NCBI RefSeq assembly: GCF_000761215.1
Contig: NZ_CP009438.1
Coordinates: forward strand, 4,667,501-4,731,500
DNA length: 64,000 bases
Source: Streptomyces glaucescens
GTDB taxonomy: Bacteria > Actinomycetota > Actinomycetes > Streptomycetales > Streptomycetaceae
Reading direction: 5' to 3'
Shown here: positions 1 through 7,143 of the stretch, piece after piece
How positions within the stretch are numbered: the stretch's first letter is position 1
How the letters are laid out: each line of letters opens with the position of its first letter
The notes under the pieces: generated by a model
The model's input: only the letters and a program-made list of their open reading frames with translations
The model's database searches: none
What the model was told of the DNA's origin: nothing
Program-made: the position numbers and the translations under genes

Positions 1-1
1 G

Positions 2-787
2 GGCAGCCTGTCGATCGTCCAGGTCCCCTACGCCGAGGGTTCCTCCCGCGTCCTGGCCTGGCTCGGCCACGCGGTCCGCCATCCCGTGCTGGTCATGCGG
101 TCGCTGTCCAACCGCCGCTGGTCGGAGAAGACGATCATCGGTCTGGTGATGCAGTCGCTGGACAACTCCCTGACGACGTATCTGAAACCGTCCGGCGTGG
201 GCAAGGGGCTGCTCACCACCCGGCAGGGGCACGGCGCCCCCAACCCGAAGCAGATCAAGGCCGCCGCGGAGGGCGCCTGCGCACTGGCCGCCTCCATCAA
301 CGGCTTCGCCGGGTCGAACGTCGGCGAGCTGATGGGCACCCCGCTCACCGCGCACTTCCTCGGCGGCTGCCCGATCGGCGACTCCCCCGAGACCGGGGTC
401 ATCGATCCGTACCACCGCCTCTACGGCCACCCCGGCATCTCGGTCGTCGACGGCGCCGCCGTCTCCGCCAACCTGGGCGTCAACCCGTCGCTGACGATCA
501 CCGCCCAGGCCGAGCGCGCGATGTCGTACTGGCCGAACAAGGGCGAGGCCGACCCGCGGCCGGAGCCGGGGGAGGCGTACCGGCGGCTGGCACCGGTGGA
601 GCCGAGGCGGCCGGCTGTTCCCGCGCACGCGTTCGGCGCCCTGCGGCTGCCCTTCCTCGGCATTCCCGCGGTGCCGCCGAAGAAGGAGGGCGTACGGGTC
701 GAGCCGGAAGCCCTGGAGGCGCTGGGGGCGCCGGGGGCGCCCGAGCCGCCGGTGGAGCCCGAGCCGCCGATGATGCAGGGGGTCTGA
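2..787 (+). CDS. GMC-family oxidoreductase, C-terminal part (5' end outside window)
   Basis: The frame is open from base 2, so this is the C-terminal 261 residues of a larger flavoprotein. The stretch VIDPYHRLYGHPGISVVDG followed by NLGVNPSLTITAQAERA is the C-terminal FAD-contacting segment of GMC oxidoreductases of the cholesterol-oxidase-like branch: His-Pro-Gly-x-x-V-x-D-G, then Asn-Pro-Ser-Leu-Thr-Ile near the flavin. Members oxidise alcohols or sterols with FAD, but the substrate cannot be read from this fragment. About 75 residues follow the conserved segment and end in a Pro/Glu-rich tail. A strong terminator lies 26 bases after the stop, so the transcript ends here. The N-terminal dinucleotide-binding motif is outside the window. 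Confidence 0.85.
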   Translation, partial: GSLSIVQVPYAEGSSRVLAWLGHAVRHPVLVMRSLSNRRWSEKTIIGLVMQSLDNSLTTYLKPSGVGKGLLTTRQGHGAPNPKQIKAAAEGACALAASINGFAGSNVGELMGTPLTAHFLGGCPIGDSPETGVIDPYHRLYGHPGISVVDGAAVSANLGVNPSLTITAQAERAMSYWPNKGEADPRPEPGEAYRRLAPVEPRRPAVPAHAFGALRLPFLGIPAVPPKKEGVRVEPEALEALGAPGAPEPPVEPEPPMMQGV

Positions 788-812
788 GCCCGGTCCCGGC
801 GCGCCGGACGTG

Positions 813-852
813 AAGAGGGACCTGCGCCCCCCTCCGAGCGCAGGTCCCTCTT
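813..852 (+). terminator. Intrinsic terminator after the GMC oxidoreductase gene
   Basis: A perfect 15-bp inverted repeat (AAGAGGGACCTGCGC against its complement) with a 10-base loop begins 26 bases after the stop codon. There is no long T run, which is usual for Streptomyces terminators. Confidence 0.85.
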
Positions 853-1124
853 GGCCGGAACGGCCGGTGCGCCTGCGCCCCGGCCCGACCGGCAGCACGG
901 AGCTGGGCCCGGTCGCGGCGAGGCTGGCCGGTGACTGGACCGGGCCGGCCTCGCTTGGTTCGGTCGTGCCCACCGCGCGCGGGACGCGGGGTGACCGTTG
1001 GTTCAGCAGGTTCGATCGGTGAGCCGTGTGAATGGTTGTCCCCGGATTCACAGATTTCCGCGTGACCTGGATCACATGTGGATGGTGAGGGGCCGGGCGC
1101 CCGCGCGGATGCCTGCCCGGACAG

Positions 1125-1166
1125 GGCGAAGGGCCCCGCGGGGACGGAGCCGCGGGGCCCTTCGCC
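1125..1166. terminator. Strong bidirectional hairpin terminator
   Basis: A perfect 16-bp inverted repeat, GGCGAAGGGCCCCGCG, with a 10-base loop. It lies 15 bases downstream of the stop of the possible minus-strand gene 1181-1456, which is the position expected for that gene's terminator. Confidence 0.7.
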
Positions 1167-1180
1167 GACCGGCACCGGCG

Positions 1181-1456
1181 TCAGGGCGGTGCCGGTGCCT
1201 GGGGGCGGCGCACGTGTGTGAGGTGGCGCGTGATCCGCGCGTCGCGCGGTGTGCCGGTTTCGGTGGTGGTGCCGCTCCGGCGCCGCGACTTCCTGGGCCT
1301 GTGGGACGCGAGGCCGGGCCCGCTCGGGACGCAGGGGGCCGCTCGGTTCCCGCCGGCCGGCCCCGGGCGTCCCCGGAGCCGGCCGTTCTCTTGGGTGACC
1401 GGGCTGCTGTCCCCTGCCGTCCGGTCACTTCCCTGGAGCGAGGTCCCACGACGCAC
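1181..1456 (-). CDS. Doubtful small protein, 91 aa, no recognised family
   Basis: A GTG-started frame of 91 codons rich in Arg, Gly, Pro and Thr. I recognise no domain, signal peptide or membrane segment. In its favour, an in-frame stop lies just upstream (near 1472), a modest GAGG lies 10-15 bases before the GTG, third positions in the 3' half are mostly G or C, and a strong hairpin follows immediately. Against it, the composition is low-complexity and the frame could be a chance opening in GC-rich DNA. I list it because it would explain the orphan terminator. Conservation of the frame in other Streptomyces would decide. Confidence 0.25.
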   Translation of the reverse strand: MRRGTSLQGSDRTAGDSSPVTQENGRLRGRPGPAGGNRAAPCVPSGPGLASHRPRKSRRRSGTTTETGTPRDARITRHLTHVRRPQAPAPP

Positions 1457-1649
1457 GGTGATCCGTACGCCTCATCGCTCCAGCGAGCCACGCGTGGTTC
1501 TCTTCGGGCCCGCCCCTGGCTGGCACGGACACCGGGACCAACGAGGCGATCCGCGTGCGGTCACGCGCCGTCCAGGTGAGAGCCGACGCGCACGTACGTA
1601 CACGGAACGCGGGTCCGGACGGCCCGGCCGGGCAGCGCGCCGCCGGACC

Positions 1650-1937
1650 TCAGATCTTGCCCCGGCACAGCTCCAGCAGCGTCATGGCGAGCGCCGTGCC
1701 CGGCTTGCCGAGGGCGTCACGGTAGTGGCCGAGCACCTCCATCTCGCGGGAGAGGTTCACGCGCCGGCCGCCGGAGCGGATCCGCGCCTGCTGGATGACG
1801 GCCGAGACGGCCATCCGTTCCTGGATCAGACCGATGATCCGGTCGTCCAGGGTGTCGATGCGCTCACGGGCGCCGGTGATCACGTCGGCGGCCTCGGTGG
1901 TGCGCGCGCCGGTCCTCTCCGCTGCGGTCGCGGTCAT
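1650..1937 (-). CDS. Chorismate mutase (AroQ-type, monofunctional)
   Basis: A 95-residue all-helical protein matching the AroQ class. The helix-1 segment RERIDTLDDRIIGLIQERM carries the Arg and Asp-Asp characteristic of these enzymes. Further Arg residues follow in ARIRSGGRRVNLSRE, and the C-terminal LLELCRGKI is typical of actinobacterial members. It rearranges chorismate to prephenate in the cytoplasm, the committed step toward phenylalanine and tyrosine. The length is the usual 90-100 residues. The gene stands alone, divergent from guaA, and is preceded by a leader region with a Phe/Tyr-coding peptide and a terminator hairpin (described separately). Its product pathway matches the leader peptide codons. 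Confidence 0.9.
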   Translation of the reverse strand: MTATAAERTGARTTEAADVITGARERIDTLDDRIIGLIQERMAVSAVIQQARIRSGGRRVNLSREMEVLGHYRDALGKPGTALAMTLLELCRGKI

Positions 1938-2008
1938 GTGGGGCTCCTCATCACGGTGGTGGCGGTGGGACGCGGCGCCCCGGGAGACGAAAGGAACCGG
2001 AGAAACGA

Positions 2009-2043
2009 CAGGCGCCCCGGACCTTGTCGGCCCGGGGCGCCTG
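2009..2043 (-). terminator. Attenuator terminator in the chorismate mutase leader
   Basis: A perfect 12-bp stem (CAGGCGCCCCGG and its complement) with an 11-base loop. On the minus strand it is followed by the pyrimidine-rich TCGTTTCTCC. It lies between the leader peptide stop (2064) and the chorismate mutase start (1937), where a transcription attenuator is expected. A 9-bp pause-type hairpin (2081-2089 with 2094-2102, one G-U pair) lies upstream. Its 3' arm CCGGCTGCC could instead pair imperfectly with the terminator's 5' arm, forming an antiterminator. Confidence 0.75.
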
Positions 2044-2063
2044 GGAAGTCGCTTGTCAGTTGC

Positions 2064-2135
2064 TCAAGCAGCACGACCATGGCAGCCGGCGGGCCGGTTG
2101 CCATAGGTAAAGAGGAAGGTCGGGTGCGTGAGCAT
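2064..2135 (-). CDS. Phe/Tyr leader peptide of the chorismate mutase attenuator, 23 aa
   Basis: A 23-codon frame beginning MLTHPTFLFTY, with two Phe codons and one Tyr codon in five positions (2117 down to 2103). The pause hairpin starts on the very next base (2102). The ATG sits exactly seven bases after a well-formed -10 box, so the transcript should begin at the A of the ATG (leaderless), as seen for actinobacterial trp leader peptides. The frame ends in TGA before the terminator stem. This is the architecture of ribosome-mediated attenuation: a ribosome stalled at the Phe/Tyr codons would block the first hairpin and favour readthrough. It is too short for routine gene finders. Confidence 0.7.
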   Translation of the reverse strand: MLTHPTFLFTYGNRPAGCHGRAA

Positions 2136-2142
2136 GGCGCCC

Positions 2143-2171
2143 AGTATGCACGCGCGGCGGCGCGCTTCCAA
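2143..2171 (-). promoter_or_regulatory. Promoter for the chorismate mutase leader transcript
   Basis: On the minus strand, -35 TTGGAA (2171-2166), a 17-base spacer and -10 CATACT (2148-2143). The predicted start is at 2135-2136, the A of the leader peptide ATG. The spacing is the sigma-HrdB optimum. Confidence 0.7.
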
Positions 2172-2292
2172 GCGGCGTTCGTCACACCGGCCCGCCCGTG
2201 TCCGTGATCGGATCATGCGACGGAGCGTCGTCCGCGGCCGTCTCGGTAGAATCGACAAGCACAAGGACCAGCCCAACGCCGGAAGGCACCCC

Positions 2293-3873
2293 GTGTCATC
2301 AGCGACTCCCGCTGCCGCCGCCCCCGACACCGTTCTGGTCGTCGACTTCGGTGCGCAGTACGCCCAGCTCATCGCCCGTCGAGTCCGCGAGGCCCGGGTC
2401 TACAGCGAGATCGTCCCGAGCACCATGCCCGTCGACGAGATCCTCGCCAAGAACCCGGCGGCGATCATCCTCTCCGGCGGCCCGTCGTCGGTGTACGAGG
2501 AGGGCGCTCCGCGGCTCGACCGTCAGATCTTCGAGTCCGGTGTCCCCGTCTTCGGAATGTGCTACGGCTTCCAGCTGATGGCGCAGACCCTCGGCGGCAC
2601 CGTCGACAACACCGGCGCCCGTGAGTACGGCCGCACCGGCCTGCACGTCTCCCGCTCGTCCTCCACCCTCTTCGAGGGCACCCCGGAGGAGCAGGCGGTG
2701 TGGATGTCGCACGGTGACGCCTGCTCCGCCGCCCCCGACGGCTTCACCGTCACGGCCTCCACGGACGTCGTCCCGGTCGCCGCCTTCGAGAACGACGAGA
2801 AGAAGCTCTACGGCGTCCAGTACCACCCCGAGGTCATGCACTCCACGCACGGCCAGCAGGTGCTGGAGCACTTCCTGTACCGCGGCGCCGGCCTGAAGCC
2901 GAACTGGACGACCGGCAACGTCATCGAGGAGCAGGTCGAGGCGATCCGCGAGCTGGTCGGCGACAAGCGCGCGATCTGCGGCCTGTCCGGCGGCGTCGAC
3001 TCCGCGGTGGCCGCCGCCCTGGTCCAGAAGGCCATCGGTTCCCAGCTGACCTGCGTCTACGTCGACCACGGCCTGATGCGCAAGGGCGAGACCGAGCAGG
3101 TCGAGAAGGACTTCGTCGCCGCGACCGGCGTCCAGCTGAAGGTCGTCGACGCCGAGGAGCGGTTCCTGAAGGCTCTCGCCGGGGTCACCGACCCCGAGGA
3201 GAAGCGCAAGATCATCGGCCGTGAGTTCATCCGCGTCTTCGAGCAGGCGCAGGCCGAGATCATCGCCGACGAGGGCCCGGCCGTCGAGTTCCTGGTCCAG
3301 GGCACCCTGTACCCGGACGTCGTCGAGTCCGGCGGCGGCACCGGCGCCGCCAACATCAAGTCCCACCACAACGTCGGCGGCCTGCCCGAGGACCTCGAGT
3401 TCAAGCTGATCGAGCCGCTGCGCAAGCTGTTCAAGGACGAGGTCCGGATGGTCGGCCAGGAACTGGGCCTGCCGGAGGAGATCGTCCAGCGCCAGCCCTT
3501 CCCGGGTCCCGGTCTCGGCATCCGGATCGTCGGCGAGGTCACCAAGGAGCGCCTGGACCTGCTGCGCGAGGCCGACGCCATCGCCCGCGAGGAACTGACG
3601 GCGGCCGGCCTGGACCGCGACATCTGGCAGTGCCCGGTGGTGCTGCTCGCGGACGTCCGCTCGGTCGGCGTCCAGGGCGACGGCCGCACCTACGGCCACC
3701 CGATCGTCCTGCGCCCGGTCTCCTCCGAGGACGCCATGACCGCCGACTGGTCGCGGCTGCCGTACGACGTCCTCGCGAAGATCTCCACCCGGATCACCAA
3801 CGAGGTCCGGGACGTCAACCGGGTCGTCCTCGACGTCACCTCCAAGCCGCCGGGGACGATCGAGTGGGAGTGA
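2293..3873 (+). CDS. guaA: GMP synthase (glutamine-hydrolysing)
   Basis: A 526-residue enzyme that aminates XMP to GMP with glutamine and ATP, the last step of guanine nucleotide synthesis. The N-terminal class I glutaminase domain has FGMCYGFQLMAQ with nucleophile Cys90 and the partner His-x-Glu in YHPEVMH. The ATP-pyrophosphatase domain carries the P-loop LSGGVDSAVAAAL. The C-terminal dimerisation/XMP-binding domain ends in KPPGTIEWE, the invariant tail of GuaA. The GTG start is chosen because GGAAGG sits six bases upstream and the length matches the family; the longer upstream frame has no homology. A -10-like TAGAAT (2247-2252) lies about 40 bases upstream. It is divergent from the chorismate mutase gene and convergent with the next one. 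Confidence 0.97.
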   Translation: MSSATPAAAAPDTVLVVDFGAQYAQLIARRVREARVYSEIVPSTMPVDEILAKNPAAIILSGGPSSVYEEGAPRLDRQIFESGVPVFGMCYGFQLMAQTLGGTVDNTGAREYGRTGLHVSRSSSTLFEGTPEEQAVWMSHGDACSAAPDGFTVTASTDVVPVAAFENDEKKLYGVQYHPEVMHSTHGQQVLEHFLYRGAGLKPNWTTGNVIEEQVEAIRELVGDKRAICGLSGGVDSAVAAALVQKAIGSQLTCVYVDHGLMRKGETEQVEKDFVAATGVQLKVVDAEERFLKALAGVTDPEEKRKIIGREFIRVFEQAQAEIIADEGPAVEFLVQGTLYPDVVESGGGTGAANIKSHHNVGGLPEDLEFKLIEPLRKLFKDEVRMVGQELGLPEEIVQRQPFPGPGLGIRIVGEVTKERLDLLREADAIAREELTAAGLDRDIWQCPVVLLADVRSVGVQGDGRTYGHPIVLRPVSSEDAMTADWSRLPYDVLAKISTRITNEVRDVNRVVLDVTSKPPGTIEWE

Positions 3874-3891
3874 CTCCCGTACGTCCGGCTC

Positions 3892-4371
3892 CTACCTGCG
3901 CCTGATCGTGCGCAGGGGAGCGCCGGGCTTCCAGACCTGGAGGACGAGGTACTCCTCGTCCTCCACGTAGGTCCGCGTGACCTCCGTCAGCTCGGTGCGG
4001 AAGAGGTGGAACGGCTCCGGCGGTTCCACCTCTTTCGTGTACGCGGCCTTCGCCTCCGGGTCCGTCACCTCGAACGCCCGCCCGCTGATCCGCACGTCAC
4101 CGCCGCCCATCCCGGTGCCCTCGCCGGGGTTCGCCTGGAGCGCGAACCGCGGGTCGCGGCGCAGGTCCAGCGCCTTCAGCGAGTTCGGCATCATGCCGAG
4201 CCACAGCTCACCGCCGAGGAAGCGCACCTCCAGACCCGTGGTCCGGGGCGACCCGTCCCTGCGGAGCGTCGCGAGGACGTGGTGGGTGAACGCGCCGAAG
4301 CGCTCCTCGACGGTCTTCGCGAGTCCGGGCTCGGCGCGGGAGAAGGCTCCCCAGTTCTCGATTCCTGCCAT
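3892..4371 (-). CDS. Pyridoxamine 5'-phosphate oxidase-like split-barrel protein
   Basis: A 159-residue protein of the flavin-binding split-barrel superfamily. The recognisable run is HHVLATLRRDGSPRTTGLEV, then GELWLGMMPNS, then LRRDPRFALQANPG; such proteins bind FMN or F420 and act as small-molecule oxidoreductases. The substrate is unknown. I start at ATG 4371 (MAGIENWGAF), because the frame extending upstream to 4500 is Arg/Gly/Pro-rich and unlike the family. No good ribosome binding site precedes the ATG, so a leaderless transcript is possible. The gene converges on guaA with an 18-base gap and no visible terminator between them. Confidence 0.8.
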   Translation of the reverse strand: MAGIENWGAFSRAEPGLAKTVEERFGAFTHHVLATLRRDGSPRTTGLEVRFLGGELWLGMMPNSLKALDLRRDPRFALQANPGEGTGMGGGDVRISGRAFEVTDPEAKAAYTKEVEPPEPFHLFRTELTEVTRTYVEDEEYLVLQVWKPGAPLRTIRRR

Positions 4372-4783
4372 ACGCCGAGTGTGGCCCCGAAATCCGACAT
4401 CTCCTGTCCGGTTTTCCCCGCGCGTCGCCCGTGCCGGGCGGAGCCCAGGGCCTGGCCACCGGAGCGGCCGACGGTCCCGCCGGCCGCTCCCGCAGGACAT
4501 CAGCCGCAGCGGGCCCGGTCTGCCGGCCCGAGGCCGGCCGGGACCTTCGGCCCGGGGCAGGTGCGATGCCGCCGCTCCGTCCCGTGCGAACCGGACGGCT
4601 CCGCCCGTGCCGGGACACTCCCGGCCGGGTCAACACGGCGGTCGCGATGTCACCCGCCCCGACCGGCCGTGCCGGACGCGGACGCCGCGGCGTACGGCAC
4701 AATTCGCTGTCGGCGCAGGGGAGTTGTGCGGCGACGCCGGACGGGCGTCGCAGGGTGGTGACCGGGAAGGGCGGGCGTCGGAC
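4372..4783. other. Intergenic region, divergent promoters expected
   Basis: About 410 bases between the starts of the split-barrel gene (minus) and the membrane protein gene (plus). It must hold both promoters, but I see no convincing -35/-10 pair. The AT-rich patch near 4698-4706 (GCACAATTC) is the best -10 candidate for the plus gene. No repeat or RNA element is recognised. Confidence 0.4.
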
Positions 4784-6076
4784 GTGGCGGTGCGGGAGAC
4801 GGGACAGGGTGCGGAACCCGGAACGTACGGAGGCGCCGTCCACGCGGGCGGCTGCACCTGCGGGGACTGCCCGCACGGGGCGCGCGAGGGGCATCGGCGG
4901 GCCGTCGCCGCGTTCCTGCGCCGACGTGACGAGTTCGCGGCCGGACAGGGACTGCCGGCGGCGGTCGCGCACTCCCCGTCGGCGACCCGGCAGTGGGTCT
5001 CGGACGAACTGACCCAGTCCGCCCAGCTCGTCGCCGAACGGGGCCGCGCCGAGGGCCGGGCCTGGCTGGCGCGGCTGTGGCGGCGCACGGCGATCACCGT
5101 GTGGTCGCTGGTCGTCCTGTTGCTGCTGGTGCAGTCGCTCACCGCGATCGGCGCGGGCTGGACGGCGGCCCGCACCGCCGGTCTGCTCGCCGCGCTGGTG
5201 GTGGCCGCGGCGCTGTCGGCGGCCTCCTTCCTCCACCGGGCCCGCGGCGGGGCGCTGGCGCCGGTGATCGGCGAGGACAACCGGCTGTCCACGTCCCGCG
5301 CCGTGGCCGCGGCCTGGGTGCTGTTCCTGGCCTACTCCGTGCTGTTCCTTGCCGGACGGCTGGCGGCCGCCTCGCACCACGACGAGCGTGACGCGCTGCT
5401 CGCCGGACTCGGACTCGCCCGCGGCGCCGGAACGGTCGCCGTGCTCGCCGTCGTGTGCGCGATCGCCGTGCTGGTGCGGCGGGTGGTCGGGCTGCGGGTG
5501 CTCTCGCAACGCCTGCAGAAGATCCGCGCGGACCGCCCGCGGGCCGCCGACCTGCTCACCGACGACGCCGGCCGGGGCAGCTTCGCCGACCTCCAGTACG
5601 TCGTGATCAACGCCGTCGCCCTCGTCCTCGGCGCGGTACGGCTGGCCCGCCGCCCGGACCAGCTGCCCGACCTGCCCTGGGGCCTCGCCGTCGTCGTCCT
5701 GGTCTCGGCCGCGACCTACCTCGCCGGCAAGTACTCCGAGGGCGGGCGTCCCGTCATCCTCTCCGTCGTCCGCGCCCGGGAGGCGGGTGACCTCGACGCG
5801 CCCATCCGCACCGGCGAGGACATCGAGATCCGCGGCGCGGGCTTCGTCCCGCCGGGCGCGCGGGGCGCCGATCAGCTGTCGCGGATGGCCGTACGGATCG
5901 GGGCGGTGCACGTCCATGTGCCGCTCGTGCCCGTGCCCGGCGGCTTCAGCAACCCGACCGACACCCGGCTCGTCGTGCCCGTACCGGTCGACGTGGAGCC
6001 GGGCCGCGTCACCGTGCAGGTCGTGACGGCGGCGGGCGTGGAGACGCATCCGTACGTGATCGAGGTGACGGAGTAG
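4784..6076 (+). CDS. Integral membrane protein with an N-terminal CxCxxC motif
   Basis: About 430 residues. The N-terminal soluble part has GGCTCGDCPHG (Cys-x-Cys-x-x-Cys-x-His, a possible metal-binding knuckle). At least five hydrophobic segments follow: two near residues 100-145, one near 170-190, one near 205-225 and further ones near 275-315. The C-terminal domain of about 120 residues contains IEIRGAGFVPPGARG and alternating hydrophobic strands resembling an IPT/Ig-like beta domain. I do not recognise a named family and assign no function. The start is uncertain: GTG 4784 is chosen because GGGAAGG lies 13 bases upstream. TTG 4724 is an in-frame alternative. Confidence 0.65.
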   Translation: MAVRETGQGAEPGTYGGAVHAGGCTCGDCPHGAREGHRRAVAAFLRRRDEFAAGQGLPAAVAHSPSATRQWVSDELTQSAQLVAERGRAEGRAWLARLWRRTAITVWSLVVLLLLVQSLTAIGAGWTAARTAGLLAALVVAAALSAASFLHRARGGALAPVIGEDNRLSTSRAVAAAWVLFLAYSVLFLAGRLAAASHHDERDALLAGLGLARGAGTVAVLAVVCAIAVLVRRVVGLRVLSQRLQKIRADRPRAADLLTDDAGRGSFADLQYVVINAVALVLGAVRLARRPDQLPDLPWGLAVVVLVSAATYLAGKYSEGGRPVILSVVRAREAGDLDAPIRTGEDIEIRGAGFVPPGARGADQLSRMAVRIGAVHVHVPLVPVPGGFSNPTDTRLVVPVPVDVEPGRVTVQVVTAAGVETHPYVIEVTE

Positions 6077-6226
6077 GAGGCGGCGACTCGGGCGACTCAG
6101 GAGCGTCCGCGAGAAGCGGGCCGCGGCTGCGGGAACCGTCCGGAACATGGCTGAGCGGGTCCTCTCTCTCGTACGTATCGTCTGATGAGGGGTCACGGCA
6201 AGACGGGCGAGAGGCGGCGATCAGCG

Positions 6227-6754
6227 ATGGCTCACGGTATCCGGCCGGACACCCGCGCCCCGTCCGCGGGCGGTGGCAGCTGGCGCGACACCGCCGCCCA
6301 CCACGCGCTGCTCCCCCTGCGGCTCTTCCTCGGCGTCACCTTCGTCTACGCCGGTCTGGACAAACTGACCGACAGCGCCTTCCTGCGGGACGGCGGTGCC
6401 GGGTCGGTCGGCGACATGATGCGCACCGTGCGCGACTCCTCGGCGCTTCCGGCCCTGGTCGACCTCGCCCTGGAGAGCCCTGTCGGCTTCGGCTACGCCA
6501 TCGCCTTCGGTGAACTCGCCGTCGGCATCGGCACCCTCCTCGGCCTCTTCGCCCGCCTCGCCGCCCTCGGCGGGGCGCTGATCTCCCTCAGCCTCTGGCT
6601 GACCGTGAGCTGGGCGTCCGACCCGTACTACTACGGCAACGACCTCGTCTACCTCATGGCGTGGATCCCCCTGCTCCTCGCCGGCGCCCCCTACCTCTCC
6701 CTGGACGCCGCCCTCCGCGCACGGCGGCGAGAGCGGGCGGAGGACCACCGGTAG
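6227..6754 (+). CDS. DoxX-family membrane protein
   Basis: A 175-residue protein with the DoxX pattern: the first transmembrane segment LPLRLFLGVTFVYAGLDKL, then a short loop, FGYAIAFGELAVGIGTLLGLF, a third segment ISLSLWLTVSW, and a fourth after YYYGNDLVYLMAWIPLLLAG. DoxX-type proteins are four-helix membrane proteins linked to thiol or quinone redox chemistry and, in actinobacteria, to peroxide tolerance. The substrate here is unknown. ATG 6227 is preferred, with GAGAGG 12 bases upstream. ATG 6185 is in frame and could start a leaderless form just after GTACGTAT. Confidence 0.8.
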   Translation: MAHGIRPDTRAPSAGGGSWRDTAAHHALLPLRLFLGVTFVYAGLDKLTDSAFLRDGGAGSVGDMMRTVRDSSALPALVDLALESPVGFGYAIAFGELAVGIGTLLGLFARLAALGGALISLSLWLTVSWASDPYYYGNDLVYLMAWIPLLLAGAPYLSLDAALRARRRERAEDHR

Positions 6755-6801
6755 CCGACGAGCCGCCACGCCCCGGCGAAGCACCGTGGGCTGGACACCC
6801 T

Positions 6802-6821
6802 GGCCGGCCGGCCGGCCGGCC
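6802..6821. repeat. GGCC simple repeat, five units
   Basis: Five perfect tandem GGCC tetramers, itself a palindrome, in the gap between the convergent DoxX and small membrane protein genes. It could form a cruciform or act as a weak terminator. Confidence 0.8.
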
Positions 6822-6903
6822 GATCCGGTCGAGCCGAGGGCAGGGCGGGCCTGCGTGCGTGCGTGAGGCCGGTGTGGCTGCGCACGGGGCAGGGTGCCGG
6901 GCA

Positions 6904-7143
6904 TCAGGCCCGAGGCGGCGTCCAGGGATCGCTCGGCCGCCCCGGAGTCCTGCCCCTGCGGCGTATCGAACGGCTCAGGACACCCGCCGCACCGGCCAGG
7001 CAGAGTCCGCCCACCACGAGGGGGATCACCACGAACCACGGCGTCTCCCAGGCCCCGCCCGCGTCCCCCGCGTAGACGACGCCCGCGAGAGTGAGGAAGC
7101 ACCCGGCGACGAGCCTTCCCGGCTGGAACTCATGACGCAGCAC
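6904..7143 (-). CDS. Small two-helix membrane protein, 79 aa
   Basis: Starts at GTG 7143, set by a strong GGAGG nearby upstream. It has two hydrophobic segments, RLVAGCFLTLAGVVYAG and WFVVIPLVVGGLCLAGAAG, and a basic C-terminal tail (SRSIRRRGR). It overlaps the last 14 bases of the upstream PspC-domain gene on the same strand, so the two are translationally coupled and probably work together in the envelope. No named family is recognised. Confidence 0.75.
   Translation of the reverse strand: MLRHEFQPGRLVAGCFLTLAGVVYAGDAGGAWETPWFVVIPLVVGGLCLAGAAGVLSRSIRRRGRTPGRPSDPWTPPRA

Larger units (their letters stand above)
853..1649. other. Gene-poor interval between the GMC gene and the chorismate mutase gene
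   Basis: About 800 bases with no confidently recognised gene. It holds a strong hairpin at 1125-1166, a smaller 9-bp hairpin (1169-1177 with 1187-1195), and one doubtful small reading frame on the minus strand (1181-1456). Nothing resembles a tRNA or a known riboswitch. Confidence 0.5.

Noticed and set aside
2053..2063. TTGTCAGTTGC on the plus strand as another damage promoter
   Set aside because: It differs from the core after TTGTCAGT, has no -10 at the right distance and lies inside the chorismate mutase attenuator on the other strand.
7026..7133. ATG at 7133 overlapping the PspC gene stop as start of a downstream gene
   Set aside because: It leads into the wrong frame. GTG 7143 with GGAGG upstream opens the frame that has two membrane helices.
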